Shown here one piece after another: positions 45,184 through 54,127 of a stretch of 64,000 bases of DNA (position 1 is the first letter of the stretch; every line of letters starts with the position of its first letter). The translations under genes were made by a program, and so were the position numbers. Below the pieces are notes generated by a model. It saw nothing but the letters and a program-made list of their open reading frames with translations, had not been told where the DNA came from and ran no database searches. Source of the stretch: Nitrospira sp. CR1.3 (lineage in GTDB: Bacteria; Nitrospirota; Nitrospiria; Nitrospirales; Nitrospiraceae); contig WIAH01000003.1 of NCBI GenBank assembly GCA_014055525.1, forward strand, positions 62,001-126,000, written 5' to 3'.

Positions 45184-46553
45184 TCGTCGATGACGAAAAG
45201 AGCCTCCGTGAAGTGATGAGCATCATGCTCAAGCGCGCCGGATATGCCGTCACCGAAGCCTCCGACGGCGAAGAAGCCATCGGAGAGGTGAACAAGGACA
45301 TTTTTGATCTCGTGATCACCGACCTTCGCATGCCGAAGGCCGACGGCATGGACGTGCTCAAAGCGGTGAAATCTTCCTCGCCCGAAACCGTGGTGCTGGT
45401 CGTGACGGCGTTCGCGACGGCCGACTCCGCGGTCGAAGCCATGAAACACGGGGCGTATGACTATCTGACCAAGCCCTTTCAGGTCGACGAGGTCCAGCTC
45501 ATCATTCGGAATGCGCTCGAAAAGCGTCGGCTTTCGACCGAGAACATGCTACTCAAGCGCGAGATGGCGAGCCAGTCGTCTTTTGCGCAGATCGTCGGCC
45601 AGAGCGAGGCCATGCAAAAGGTGTTCGACGTGGTTCGAAAGGTCGCCGATGCCAAGAGCAATGTACTGATCTGCGGCGAAAGCGGGACCGGAAAGGAACT
45701 GGTCGCCCGGGCCATCCATTACAACAGCGCCCGCAGCGCGATGCCCTTTGTTGCGGTGAACTGCAGCGCCGTGCCGGAGACGCTGCTCGAAAGCGAGCTG
45801 TTCGGCCACATGAAGGGCTCTTTTACGGGCGCTGTAGCGAACAAAGCCGGGCTCTTCGAGGTCGCGAACGGGGGGACGATTTTCCTCGACGAGATCGGCG
45901 ATACGACGCCGACGATTCAGGTCAAGCTCTTGCGCGTCATTCAGGAGCGGGAGTTCCGGCGTGTCGGCGGCAACCAGGATATGAAGGTGGATGTACGCGT
46001 CATTGCGGCTACGAATCGTGAGCTGGAAAAAGCGGTGGCCGACGGCTCGTTCCGGGAGGATCTGTACTACCGGCTTGACGTGATTCCGATCCGCCTTCCT
46101 CCGTTGCGCCTCCGTACAGGAGACATCCCCCTTCTGGTCAAACATTTCTTAGAGAAGTTCGCCCAGGACAGCGGGAAGGCGGCGCCGACGCTGACACCGG
46201 AGGCGATGCATGTCCTGCTGGGCCACGAATGGCGAGGCAATGTGCGCGAGCTTGAAAATCTGATCGAACGAGTCGTTGCCTTTGCATCGGGCGCGCCGGT
46301 GACCGATGCCGACATCCGCGGCTGGCTGCACCGCGTGGTGGCGCCCCAGTCACAGCAAGGAGTGCCTGCGGATCTTCCTGAAGACGGTTTGGACCTTGAA
46401 GGCCTCATCAACGGGATTGAGAAAGACCTGCTGATGAAGGCTCTGGAGCGATCCAGATGGGTCAAGAAGAAAGCGGCGCGACTCCTGAGGCTCAACACCC
46501 GATCCTTCCGCTATCGACTGGAGAAGTATGCTATAAAAGGGGGCCGTGACTAA
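45168..46553 (+). CDS. pilR: Sigma-54-dependent response regulator of the PilR type
   Basis: 461 residues. Receiver domain ILVVDDEKSLREV with phospho-acceptor Asp52 in TDLRMP; AAA+ domain with Walker A GESGTGKE, the sigma-54 contact loop as GSFTGA (common form GAFTGA), and Walker B TIFLDEIGD; C-terminal Fis-type helix-turn-helix (MKALERSRWVKKKAARLLRLNTRSFRYRLEKY region). It activates sigma-54 promoters on signal from the adjacent kinase. Starts at GTG 45168 within pilS. Target promoters were not found here. Confidence 0.92.
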   Translation: MEKILVVDDEKSLREVMSIMLKRAGYAVTEASDGEEAIGEVNKDIFDLVITDLRMPKADGMDVLKAVKSSSPETVVLVVTAFATADSAVEAMKHGAYDYLTKPFQVDEVQLIIRNALEKRRLSTENMLLKREMASQSSFAQIVGQSEAMQKVFDVVRKVADAKSNVLICGESGTGKELVARAIHYNSARSAMPFVAVNCSAVPETLLESELFGHMKGSFTGAVANKAGLFEVANGGTIFLDEIGDTTPTIQVKLLRVIQEREFRRVGGNQDMKVDVRVIAATNRELEKAVADGSFREDLYYRLDVIPIRLPPLRLRTGDIPLLVKHFLEKFAQDSGKAAPTLTPEAMHVLLGHEWRGNVRELENLIERVVAFASGAPVTDADIRGWLHRVVAPQSQQGVPADLPEDGLDLEGLINGIEKDLLMKALERSRWVKKKAARLLRLNTRSFRYRLEKYAIKGGRD

Positions 46554-47472
46554 GAGCGTCTCTCTGTTGAAACCGGCCTCCCCCTCTCCTGTCGTCACCG
46601 TTTCCGCCCCCGCGAAAGTCAACCTCATCCTGCGCATCCTGGACCGGCGATCTGACGGCTATCATAATCTGTGGTCGATCATGCAGACAGTCGGTCTCGA
46701 AGACGAGGTGCGCCTTCGTCAATCCGTTGACTCGAACGACGTGCGTCTTCGATGCGACTCGGCACAGTTGGCCGTCGACCGCAGCAATCTCGTCCATAGA
46801 GCCGCCGTGGCAGTGCTGGAGCGGGCGCAGAAAAAGATCGGTCTCGACATCGAATTGAGGAAGAATATTCCGATGGGCGCCGGGCTCGGGGGCGGGAGCA
46901 GCGATGCGGCCGCCACGATTCTCGGATTGAACCGGCTGTTGCAGCTCGAATGGTCTCCGGCGCAGATGGCGGAGGTCGCCCAGCCGCTCGGAAGCGATGT
47001 GCCGTTCTTTCTTTTCTCCCCGTCAGCTGTTGTTGCCGGGCGGGGAGAACTGGTCAGGCCGATTACGGTCGGCGGCGCGCGGTGGGTCGTGCTGATCAAT
47101 CCGGGATTCGGCGTTGAGACCAGGTGGGCCTATCAAGAACTGGCGGCCAAGCGGAGCGGCGTGCGCCAACTGTCACAAGGCCAGCTGGAACTTGATCGGC
47201 AGGACCAGATGAATTGGGCGCAACTTGCGGCCGCGGCGGAGAATGACTTTGAGGCGCCGGTGTTTGCCAAGCACGGAGCATTACGGGAAATCAAGCAGGC
47301 TCTGCTGTCGTTGGGAGCCGAGATCGCCCTTCTGTCTGGTAGCGGCGCGACCGTCTTCGGCCTTTTCCGAGACGAACTCGCGGCGCAACGCGCGAAGGCA
47401 CATTTCGCGGACGACAAACTGCTGAAAATCTTTGTCGTACCAACCTGTTCCAACCCTCTCACAGTGCAATAG
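46546..47472 (+). CDS. ispE: 4-diphosphocytidyl-2-C-methyl-D-erythritol kinase
   Basis: 308 residues of the GHMP kinase family. VSAPAKVNLILRILDRRSDGYH near residue 20 is the start motif with the catalytic Lys, and PMGAGLGGGSSDAAATI near 106 is the ATP-binding loop; LLSGSGATVFGLF near 265 is the third motif. It phosphorylates the 2-OH of CDP-methylerythritol in the non-mevalonate isoprenoid pathway, which also feeds undecaprenyl carriers. GTG start overlaps pilR by 8 bp. The ispE-prs order is common. Confidence 0.95.
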   Translation: MTKSVSLLKPASPSPVVTVSAPAKVNLILRILDRRSDGYHNLWSIMQTVGLEDEVRLRQSVDSNDVRLRCDSAQLAVDRSNLVHRAAVAVLERAQKKIGLDIELRKNIPMGAGLGGGSSDAAATILGLNRLLQLEWSPAQMAEVAQPLGSDVPFFLFSPSAVVAGRGELVRPITVGGARWVVLINPGFGVETRWAYQELAAKRSGVRQLSQGQLELDRQDQMNWAQLAAAAENDFEAPVFAKHGALREIKQALLSLGAEIALLSGSGATVFGLFRDELAAQRAKAHFADDKLLKIFVVPTCSNPLTVQ

Positions 47473-47499
47473 ACGACCGCCTGGCTGTCCGACCCTCGG

Positions 47500-47529
47500 T
47501 TGACAAGACCCAGCCGGTTCCGTTAGAGT
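47500..47529 (+). promoter_or_regulatory. Candidate promoter for prs
   Basis: TTGACA (47500-47505), 18 bp, TAGAGT (47524-47529), or TTAGAG at 17 bp. The leader would be about 140 nt, containing a GGCGGG/CCCGCC inverted repeat; no tRNA or known riboswitch was seen in it. Confidence 0.55.
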
Positions 47530-47676
47530 TCTCTTCCTCAGTTGGCTTCCTCAACAGCGCGCAGCGAACAGAGGTAGGCGGGTTCGAGTTCACGCCCACC
47601 GACGCCCGCCGTCGAGACGAACCACGCACGTTAGCAGGCCCCGGCAAGCGTATCCGAGGACCGTTCGAGGGAATCG

Positions 47677-48618
47677 ATGAGCAGAGAATTGATGATTTTC
47701 TCTGGCAACGCGAATCCGGCCCTCGCCCACGAGATTTGCGCGTATCTTGGCGTCAAGCTCGGGGAGGCGACGGTGTCGTCCTTCAGCGACGGGGAAATCC
47801 GCGTCAAGATTGAAGAAAACGTCCGCGGAGCGGATGTGTTCGTCGTCCAGTCCTCCTGCGAGCCGGTCAACGACTCTCTGATGGAATTGCTGATCATGAT
47901 CGATGCGCTCAAACGATCCTCCGCGAATCGCATCACCGCCGTTATTCCATATTTCGGCTACGCCAGGCAAGACCGCAAGGACCAGCCGCGTGTCCCTATC
48001 TCCGCGAAACTGGTTGCGGACCTCATCAGTACGGCCGGGACGGACCGCGTCCTGACGATGGATCTGCACGCGGGGCAGATTCAGGGATTCTTCAATGTGC
48101 CTGTCGACCATCTGTACGCGCTGCCGGTGCTGTTGGATTACATTACGAAGAAGAAAGTGGGCGATCTTGTGATCGTGTCGCCCGATGCGGGCGGAGTCGA
48201 ACGGGCTCGCGCGTTCGCCAAACGGCTGCAGGCCAGCCTGGCGATTATCGACAAGCGGCGCGAAGGTCCGAACCAAACGCAAATCATGAACATCATCGGC
48301 GATGTGGAAGGGAAGAGCGCGTTATTGCTGGATGACATGATCGACACGGCCGGCACGATTGTTCAAGGCGCGCAAGCCTGCGCGGATAAAGGCGCCCGCG
48401 AAGTCTGGACCGCCTGCACCCACGCGGTATTGTCCGGGCCAGCGCTCGAGCGGCTTCAGAATTCCTGCATCAAACAGGTGATCATAACGAACACGATTCC
48501 ATTGCGGGGCAAGGAGCAGGCCTGCCCGAAATTACATCAATTGTCGGTCGCGCCGTTATTGGGGGAGGCTATTCGACGCATCCACGAGGATGAGTCGGTG
48601 AGTTCACTGTTCGCCTAG
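47677..48618 (+). CDS. prs: Ribose-phosphate pyrophosphokinase
   Basis: 313 residues. Class I PRPP synthetase motifs: [19 protein letters not shown] at the start, [20 protein letters not shown] near 100, [13 protein letters not shown] near 127, and the PRPP-binding loop [12 protein letters not shown] near 218. It makes PRPP from ribose-5-phosphate and ATP for nucleotide, His and Trp synthesis. Preceded by a promoter and followed by rplY after 42 bp. Confidence 0.96.
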   Translation: MSRELMIFSGNANPALAHEICAYLGVKLGEATVSSFSDGEIRVKIEENVRGADVFVVQSSCEPVNDSLMELLIMIDALKRSSANRITAVIPYFGYARQDRKDQPRVPISAKLVADLISTAGTDRVLTMDLHAGQIQGFFNVPVDHLYALPVLLDYITKKKVGDLVIVSPDAGGVERARAFAKRLQASLAIIDKRREGPNQTQIMNIIGDVEGKSALLLDDMIDTAGTIVQGAQACADKGAREVWTACTHAVLSGPALERLQNSCIKQVIITNTIPLRGKEQACPKLHQLSVAPLLGEAIRRIHEDESVSSLFA

Positions 48619-48660
48619 CGCGCGAGATCCGGAAGAGCAAGAAGGGGACGGAGGAGTAAC

Positions 48661-49464
48661 ATGAGATTCGATCTGGGAGTCACCGTACGAGAAAAGACCG
48701 GTAAGGGAGCCGCGCGTCAATTGCGGCGGGACGGCAAAGTCCCCGCCGTATTGTATGGACAGGGTGAATGTCTGCTGCTGACCATTGAGCCCGAGCCGTT
48801 GATCAAGATCTTAAAGTCGCAAGCCGGCAGCACGGCGCTCATTTCGTTGAATATCACCGGAGTCAAGTCCAAACCGAAGCGGACGGCGCTCTTGCGCGAT
48901 TTCCAGGTCGATCCCGTCGAGGGCCATGTGCTCCATGCCGATCTCTTTGAGATTTCCATGGAGAAGCCGATTCGGGTGAAGGTGCCGTTGCGCGTGATCG
49001 GGGGCACGCCTGCCGGCGTGAAGGAAGGCGGAATCCTCCACTACAACATGCGCGATCTGCATGTCGAGTGTTTGCCTGCTGCGCTCCCCGACTACATTGA
49101 AGTGGACGCGTCTCCGCTCGCGATCGGACAGGGGATTCACCTCAAGGAGATCGCCAAGCTGGAAGGCGTCCGTTATCTCGACGATCCCGATCAGATGGTG
49201 GTGAGTGTGGCGGTCCCGATGTCGGATGCCAAGCTCGAGGCGCTTCTGACCAGCCAGGCTGCCGGACCGGAAGCGGCGAAGGAGCCGGAAGTCATGGCGA
49301 AGGGCAAGGTCGCAGCCGAAGGGGCCGAAGGAGCCGAAGCCGCCAAGGCCGGAGCAGCCGCGCCTGCAGCCGGTACCGAAGCGAAGGCGGGAGAAAAGAA
49401 GGAAGGCGCCGCCGCTGCTGCTGCTCCGAAAGCTGAAAAGAAAGAAGCCGAGAAGAAGAAGTAA
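48661..49464 (+). CDS. rplY: 50S ribosomal protein L25 (general stress protein Ctc)
   Basis: 267 residues. Residues 1-95 form the 5S rRNA-binding domain (REKTGKGAARQLRRDGKVPAVLYG), residues about 96-190 the TL5/Ctc beta domain (VHVLHADLFEI, PAALPDYIEVD). The last 75 residues are Ala, Glu, Lys and Gly-rich and disordered-looking, longer than in most homologues. The order prs-rplY-pth-ychF is widespread. The stop is 2 bp before pth. Confidence 0.94.
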   Translation: MRFDLGVTVREKTGKGAARQLRRDGKVPAVLYGQGECLLLTIEPEPLIKILKSQAGSTALISLNITGVKSKPKRTALLRDFQVDPVEGHVLHADLFEISMEKPIRVKVPLRVIGGTPAGVKEGGILHYNMRDLHVECLPAALPDYIEVDASPLAIGQGIHLKEIAKLEGVRYLDDPDQMVVSVAVPMSDAKLEALLTSQAAGPEAAKEPEVMAKGKVAAEGAEGAEAAKAGAAAPAAGTEAKAGEKKEGAAAAAAPKAEKKEAEKKK

Positions 49465-49466
49465 CG

Positions 49467-50054
49467 TTGCGCCTCATCGTTGGACTGGGCAATCCTGGTT
49501 CTTCCTACGCCCAGACCCGCCACAACGCCGGCATGTGGGTTCTCGAGCGGGCCGCGGCCCGATGGGCAATCCGCCTTGCCAGGCGCGGGACAGCGCAGCG
49601 GGGGTCGGGGCGCCTCGGCTCGGAGCTGATCGAGCTTGCCGGCACTCTCGACTTCATGAACGTCACGGGTCCACCGCTCAAAGGCCTGCTCCGAGAATTC
49701 AAGCTTACCGCCGACAATCTGATTCTCATTCATGATGATCTTGATCTTGAGCCGGGGCGTCTTCGGATCAAGCAGGCCGGCGGAAATGGGGGACATAACG
49801 GCATCAAGTCCGTCGTCGAAGCCCTAGGCACACCGGAATTTGTCCGGCTGAAGATCGGCATCGGCCGCCCCGCTCCGAGACAGGACTCGGCTGACTATGT
49901 GTTGGAAAGCGTAACGACGGAAGAGATGATGGTATTCGAACCTTGTTTAGAGCGGGCCGTCGATGCGTTGGAATGTCTGATCCATCGCGGGACCGAAACG
50001 GCGATGAATCAGTTCAATGTGAGAGACAAGCCGGCTGAAGAGAACGAGGATTAG
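49467..50054 (+). CDS. pth: Peptidyl-tRNA hydrolase
   Basis: 195 residues, the usual size. LIVGLGNPGSSYAQTRHNAGMW holds the catalytic His in TRHNAG; HDDLDLEPGRLRIKQAGGNGGHNGIKSV near 90 is the second signature with the active-site Asp and Asn; RLKIGIGRP follows. It recycles peptidyl-tRNA dropped by ribosomes. Start is TTG at 49467. An SDR-type insertion is absent. Confidence 0.95.
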   Translation: MRLIVGLGNPGSSYAQTRHNAGMWVLERAAARWAIRLARRGTAQRGSGRLGSELIELAGTLDFMNVTGPPLKGLLREFKLTADNLILIHDDLDLEPGRLRIKQAGGNGGHNGIKSVVEALGTPEFVRLKIGIGRPAPRQDSADYVLESVTTEEMMVFEPCLERAVDALECLIHRGTETAMNQFNVRDKPAEENED

Positions 50055-50059
50055 CGGGC

Positions 50060-51151
50060 ATGGGATTGTGTTGCGGAATGATCGGGCTGCCGAACGTGGG
50101 GAAGACCACGGTGTTTAATGCCCTCACGGGCGGCGGGGCCCTTGCGGCCAATTATCCCTTTGCCACCGTGGAGCCGAATACGGGTATCGCGTTGGTTCCC
50201 GATCCACGGCTCCTGACACTGACCGGGATTTTCAAGTCGAAAAAAACGACGTACAGCACGCTTGAAGTCCGAGACATCGCGGGGCTGGTCGAAGGAGCCA
50301 GCAAGGGCGAGGGGCTCGGCAATCAATTCCTCGGCCATATCAGGGAGGTCGATGCCCTGCTGCATGTTGTGCGCTGCTTCCAGAGTACCGACGTCGTGCA
50401 CGTGAGCGGACGCGTTGATCCGATCCGTGATATCGGCGTTATCGAGACGGAGCTGATGCTGGCCGATCTGGAGGCGCTGGACCGCCGCAAGCAGAAGACG
50501 GAAAAAAAAGTGCGGGCGGGCGACAAGAAGGCAGCCTTCGAGGTGGAATTTCTCGCGCGCCTGATCGGCCTTCTCGATAAAGGCGAGTGGCTGGGAAATT
50601 TGGCATACCAGCCGGATGAGCGGGTGTTACTCGACGAGTGCCAGCTTCTTTCTGCCAAACCCGTACTCTTCGTCGCCAACGTGTCTGAAGGAAAAAATGT
50701 CGATGAGGCGATGGTCAAGACGGTCCGCGATTTTGCCGAGAAGCGCGGCGCGCGCGTCGTCACCATCTGCGGCCAATTGGAAGCCGAGCTGTCGTCCCTC
50801 CCCGAAGGCGACCGGGCCGACTTCCTGAACGAAGTTGGACTCACGGAGTCGGGCCTCGTGCGTCTCACCCGCGAGGCCTATATGTTGCTCAACTTGATCA
50901 CCTTCTTTACCGCCGGCGAAACGGAATCCCGCGCCTGGCCGATCGTAAAGCATACCAAAGCGCCGCAAGCGGCGGGGAAGATCCATTCCGACATGGAACG
51001 CGGCTTCATTCGCGCCGAGGTCTATGCCTACGATGATCTGCTGGCGCACGGGTCGGAGGCGAAGGTGAAAGAGAAGGGCCTCTTCCGCCTCGAGGGCAAG
51101 GATTACATTATTAAAGAGGCGGACATCGTCTACTTCCGCTTCAACGTCTAG
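50060..51151 (+). CDS. ychF: Ribosome-binding ATPase YchF (Obg-family)
   Basis: 363 residues. P-loop GLPNVGKTTVFNAL near residue 9, switch region PFATVEPN, DIAGLVEGASKGEGLGN, and NVSE near 209 in place of the G4 NKxD, which is why YchF prefers ATP. A helical insert and a C-terminal TGS domain (HTKAPQAAGKIHSDMERGFIRAEV) complete the set. It binds ribosomes and is tied to stress responses. Follows pth by 5 bp. Confidence 0.96.
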   Translation: MGLCCGMIGLPNVGKTTVFNALTGGGALAANYPFATVEPNTGIALVPDPRLLTLTGIFKSKKTTYSTLEVRDIAGLVEGASKGEGLGNQFLGHIREVDALLHVVRCFQSTDVVHVSGRVDPIRDIGVIETELMLADLEALDRRKQKTEKKVRAGDKKAAFEVEFLARLIGLLDKGEWLGNLAYQPDERVLLDECQLLSAKPVLFVANVSEGKNVDEAMVKTVRDFAEKRGARVVTICGQLEAELSSLPEGDRADFLNEVGLTESGLVRLTREAYMLLNLITFFTAGETESRAWPIVKHTKAPQAAGKIHSDMERGFIRAEVYAYDDLLAHGSEAKVKEKGLFRLEGKDYIIKEADIVYFRFNV

Positions 51152-51166
51152 AGCCGCTATTACGGC

Positions 51167-51811
51167 ATGGATGGAATCGCTTCCCCTCTTCCGGATCCAG
51201 CTCAATCGCAAGAGGTCAATTACGTGCGTCAGGTCGGGGCTCATGTGAGGTTGCGCCATGTGATGGCGGTCTGGTTGTCGATCGTCATGGCCGGTTCGTC
51301 CGCCGCGGCCGGCGAGTTCAGACTCGAATCTTTGGTCTTGAGAGGAGGCATAAGCGGTAGCTCGGTAATCGGAGAAGAACAACAGACTGATTTTAACCAG
51401 ATCGACCTTGCAGTCGCAGCGCGGCTTCCCTGGGAGTGGGAAATCGGGTCCGGTTGGATTCTTGGGACTCGCCTTCTGACCTCTGCCGGCGTACTCCGCG
51501 GCTCGCAGGAGACTAACGGGGTCTTCACCCTGGTGCCAATGGACGTCATGTTCGGTCGGAAGGACGGACTGTTCTCTGTCGATATGGGCGTAGGAGGGGC
51601 TCTGCTCACCGACTATAAATATGGCAATCAGAACTTCGGTGGGCCGTTTCAGTTCGTATGGACCTTCGGAGCGACCAGCCGATTCGCCGGGCCGTTTGGA
51701 GTCGGCTACCATTTTCAACATTACTCAGATGCCACACTCTATGGAAGTAACAGCCGCGGCGTCGACCTTCATCTCTTTGAACTCATCTACTGGTTCGGGA
51801 CAGGAAAGTGA
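51167..51811 (+). CDS. Outer-membrane PagL-like lipid A deacylase/acyloxyacyl hydrolase homologue
   Basis: Up to 214 residues; the likely export signal begins near residue 33 (MAVWLSIVMAGSSAAAG), so GTG 51245 or ATG 51263 may be the true start. The mature part alternates polar and aromatic residues as in a small beta barrel and ends in an aromatic residue-rich strand. HYSDATLYGSNSRGVD near 185-200 resembles the PagL active site, with His185 and Ser187; the place of the catalytic Glu appears to hold Asp200. If active, it would cut the 3-O-acyl chain of lipid A in the outer membrane. It follows ychF by 15 bp. Confidence 0.55.
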   Translation: MDGIASPLPDPAQSQEVNYVRQVGAHVRLRHVMAVWLSIVMAGSSAAAGEFRLESLVLRGGISGSSVIGEEQQTDFNQIDLAVAARLPWEWEIGSGWILGTRLLTSAGVLRGSQETNGVFTLVPMDVMFGRKDGLFSVDMGVGGALLTDYKYGNQNFGGPFQFVWTFGATSRFAGPFGVGYHFQHYSDATLYGSNSRGVDLHLFELIYWFGTGK

Positions 51812-51913
51812 GGGATGGTTCTTCAATCGGTCTCGCAGGCAGTCTCGATTGCTAGCATGGAAAGACATCCTGAACTCAAGGCCTGACGCCAGTTCGTTCC
51901 TCAAGTCTAACGG

Positions 51914-52108
51914 GGCCGGATCGGAGTCCGCTTCGCGCCGGGGCCTCTAGGGCCACCCAACTAGGCCTCGCTCGCTGAAGCCTGCAAACTCGCCGCAACG
52001 GCTCAAACAGTGCCGGCTTCGCGCTTGCCATCAAGAGCAAGCGCCGCTCGCTTCGACCAGTTGTGTCCCGCCCCCTCCGGCCCTGCGCTCGCAGACTCCG
52101 ATCCGGCC
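51914..52108. repeat. Palindromic element of about 195 bp with 15-bp perfect ends
   Basis: GGCCGGATCGGAGTC (51914-51928) and GACTCCGATCCGGCC (52094-52108) are exact reverse complements. The inner flanks remain partly complementary (GGGC...CAACT-G and matching blocks), and a nearly central hairpin GCGCTTGC/GCAAGCGC (52021-52044) has an 8-base loop. No frame inside is convincing. It may be a miniature inverted-repeat element or a large structured RNA or extragenic palindrome. Confidence 0.65.
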
Positions 52109-52166
52109 TAGCACGCACAGCTTCAATCTCTGTGGGCTGCTGCGCGGTTCGGACCGTAACGGACAG

Positions 52167-52180
52167 GGTTTTGTAAAACC
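52167..52180. repeat. Small inverted repeat
   Basis: GGTTTT-GT-AAAACC, extended by CAG and CTG with one extra G on the left. It lies about 215 bp before the next gene; operator or short hairpin cannot be told apart. Confidence 0.4.
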
Positions 52181-52397
52181 TGCCTACGCTGTGGTAGCCT
52201 CCCGCCCGATTGCGGTTCCGCGAATCTGGAACGGCCTTTTCGAGGATACTGCCTGTGAGACGGGGATACTCCAATTCTTCCGACTATTTCCCCTGCAGGA
52301 ACTCTTCAGGATTCCTTTCGTGCAACTCCGACAAGAGAGGTCACTCACATAGAACGCCGCAAAAAGCACTAAGTCTTCCACAGAAGGAGGGGACACG

Positions 52398-53639
52398 ATG
52401 GATCTCGTCGGACGAGTGAAAAATATCCTTCTCCAGCCTAAAGCGGAATGGCCGGTGATTGAACCGGAGCAGACCACTGCCAAGGCGCTCTATACCGGCT
52501 ACATTATGCCGCTGGCGGCGATCGGACCGGTCGCGATGCTGATCGGGATGTCTGTCGTCGGCATGCAGGTGCCGTTCATGGGCACCGTTCGGGCACCGCT
52601 CTCGAGTCTCCTCACGCAAATGCTGGTGAGCTATGTGCTCGGGTTGGCGGGAATCTATGTGTTGGCCTTGATCATCAATACGCTGGCCCCGACATTCGGC
52701 GGCACGGGCAACCAGATGCAGGCCTTGAAAGTGGCGGCTTATGGCGCGACGGCCGCCTGGGTCGGGGGGATTTTCCATCTGGTGCCCGCATTAGGCCTGC
52801 TGGGCCTGCTGGCTGCTCTCTACACCCTGTATTTGTTGTATTTAGGTTTGCCCGTGTTGATGAAGTCCCCGCCGGAGCGATCACTCGGGTACACGGTCGC
52901 CGTGGTGATCGCTGCAATCGTCTTATTCGTAGTGGTGGGCGCAATCAGCGCCGTGTTCGTGGGGTTCCCGACGGCCGCCATTCAATCGTCGGAAGAACAC
53001 GGTGTCACAAAGGATCTCGGGCAGCTGGGGAAGAATCTCGAATCCTTTGCGAAGAATCTGGAAAAGGCCGGACGATCGACGGGAGGACCGCAGAAAGAGA
53101 GCGAGCAACCGGCGAACCTTGAAGAGGCCATGACCTCTGCCGGCACTGTGGTCCAGGCGTTGAATCAAGCCGCGAGCGGTGGGAAGGTCGTGGAGCCGGT
53201 TGATTTTCGTCAGCTCAAGGAGTTGCTGCCGGAGTCGGCTGCTGGCATGCAGCGCGCGGAGGCCTCGGGAGAAAAATCGACGGCCTTGGGGATGACGGTC
53301 AGTAAAGCCGTGGCACGGTATGCCGGTGACGGCCGGGGATCCGTCGATCTCATCATCTCCGACATTGGAAACGCGAGCGGTCTTGCAAGCCTGGCGCTCT
53401 ACGCCTGGGCCAACAACGAGATCGACAAGGATTCCCAGACCGGTTACGAAAAGACGACGCTGTTCCACGGACACAAGGCGTACGAGAAGTACGACAGACG
53501 CGACCGCAGCGGGGAGTTGGGCGTTTTCATCAATAAACGGTTCGTGGTGGAAGCGAAGGGAACCGGTATTGCGATGGAGGATCTCAAAGAGGTGCTCGGC
53601 AAGATCGATCTCGATAAACTTGCGCAGATGAAGGGCTAG
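52398..53639 (+). CDS. Yip1-domain membrane protein with soluble C-terminal domain
   Basis: 413 residues. Residues 1-200 match the Yip1 layout: an N-terminal MDLVGRVKNILLQPKAEWPVIEPE, then five hydrophobic helices (for example YIMPLAAIGPVAMLIGMSVVG and LGLLGLLAALYTLYLLYLGLPVLM). Residues 200-285 are charged and low in complexity with AEASGEKS-type spacing, and residues about 285-413 form a soluble domain (VSKAVARYAGDGRGSVDLIISDIGNASGL) that I do not recognise. Yip1 proteins are of uncertain function in bacteria. GGAGGGGACACG precedes the ATG. Confidence 0.75.
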   Translation: MDLVGRVKNILLQPKAEWPVIEPEQTTAKALYTGYIMPLAAIGPVAMLIGMSVVGMQVPFMGTVRAPLSSLLTQMLVSYVLGLAGIYVLALIINTLAPTFGGTGNQMQALKVAAYGATAAWVGGIFHLVPALGLLGLLAALYTLYLLYLGLPVLMKSPPERSLGYTVAVVIAAIVLFVVVGAISAVFVGFPTAAIQSSEEHGVTKDLGQLGKNLESFAKNLEKAGRSTGGPQKESEQPANLEEAMTSAGTVVQALNQAASGGKVVEPVDFRQLKELLPESAAGMQRAEASGEKSTALGMTVSKAVARYAGDGRGSVDLIISDIGNASGLASLALYAWANNEIDKDSQTGYEKTTLFHGHKAYEKYDRRDRSGELGVFINKRFVVEAKGTGIAMEDLKEVLGKIDLDKLAQMKG

Positions 53640-53667
53640 CCGCTGACTTCGTCGCTTGGCGCGTTGA

Positions 53668-53697
53668 TTGACAGGCGTTTCTCTCCTGTGTTAGCTT
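53668..53697 (+). promoter_or_regulatory. Candidate promoter for rpsF-ssb-rpsR
   Basis: TTGACA (53668-53673), then TTAGCT at 17 bp or TAGCTT at 18 bp (53692-53697). The leader to the rpsF ATG is about 75 nt and contains an imperfect CCGGAC/GTCCGG hairpin, a possible site for ribosomal-protein autoregulation. Confidence 0.45.
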
Positions 53698-53779
53698 CCC
53701 CCCTTCGCGCCGGGTGAGTTGGCGCGCCTACACCTCGCTCCGGACTTGGTCCGGGGCCTTTGTCCAGGAGGATTTCCGC

Positions 53780-54127
53780 ATGGAGCTCTACGAGTCTCTG
53801 TTTATCATTCGTCCGTCCGTGACCGACGAGGAAACCAACGCTCTCATCGAGAAGATGAAGGTGGTCGCCGACAAGACGGGCGCGCAGTTCATCAAGGCCG
53901 AAAACTGGGGTCGCAAGAAGCTGGCCTATGAAGTCCGGCGGGAGCGGAAGGGCACCTACGTGTACTTCTATTTCAAAGCGCCGAACAATACTGTCGGTGA
54001 ATTGGAGCGCGCCTATCGGCTCGAAGACAACATCATTAAATTCCTGACCGTCCACCTCGAGAAGGAATTGGTGCCGCGGCGTGTCCCCGAAACGCCGTCG
54101 GAGGAGTTCGCCGGTGGCCGGGTTTAA
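53780..54127 (+). CDS. rpsF: 30S ribosomal protein S6
   Basis: 115 residues from the ATG at 53780, which has AGGAGG 7 bp ahead; a longer frame from 53714 is not needed. MELYESLFIIRPSVTDEE is the S6 start, NWGRKKLAYEVRRERKGTYVYFYF the central strand pair, and EDNIIKFLTV the final strand. S6 pairs with S18 on the small subunit. Followed by ssb with a 14-bp overlap. Confidence 0.96.
   Translation: MELYESLFIIRPSVTDEETNALIEKMKVVADKTGAQFIKAENWGRKKLAYEVRRERKGTYVYFYFKAPNNTVGELERAYRLEDNIIKFLTVHLEKELVPRRVPETPSEEFAGGRV

Larger units (their letters stand above)
51812..52397. other. 586-bp non-coding stretch
   Basis: No frame here looks like a protein on either strand. It contains the palindromic element at 51914-52108 and a small inverted repeat at 52167-52180, listed separately. 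The rest is unremarkable sequence leading to GGAGGGGACACG before the gene at 52398, whose promoter must lie here but was not identified. Confidence 0.6.

Noticed and set aside
47530..47676. A tRNA-like GTTCGA segment before prs
   Set aside because: The T-arm stem cannot pair and no acceptor or anticodon arm can be placed around it.
51876..52274. A 132-residue minus-strand gene in the gap after the PagL-like gene
   Set aside because: The frame runs through both arms of the palindromic element, has Arg-rich random-looking sequence and no start signal.
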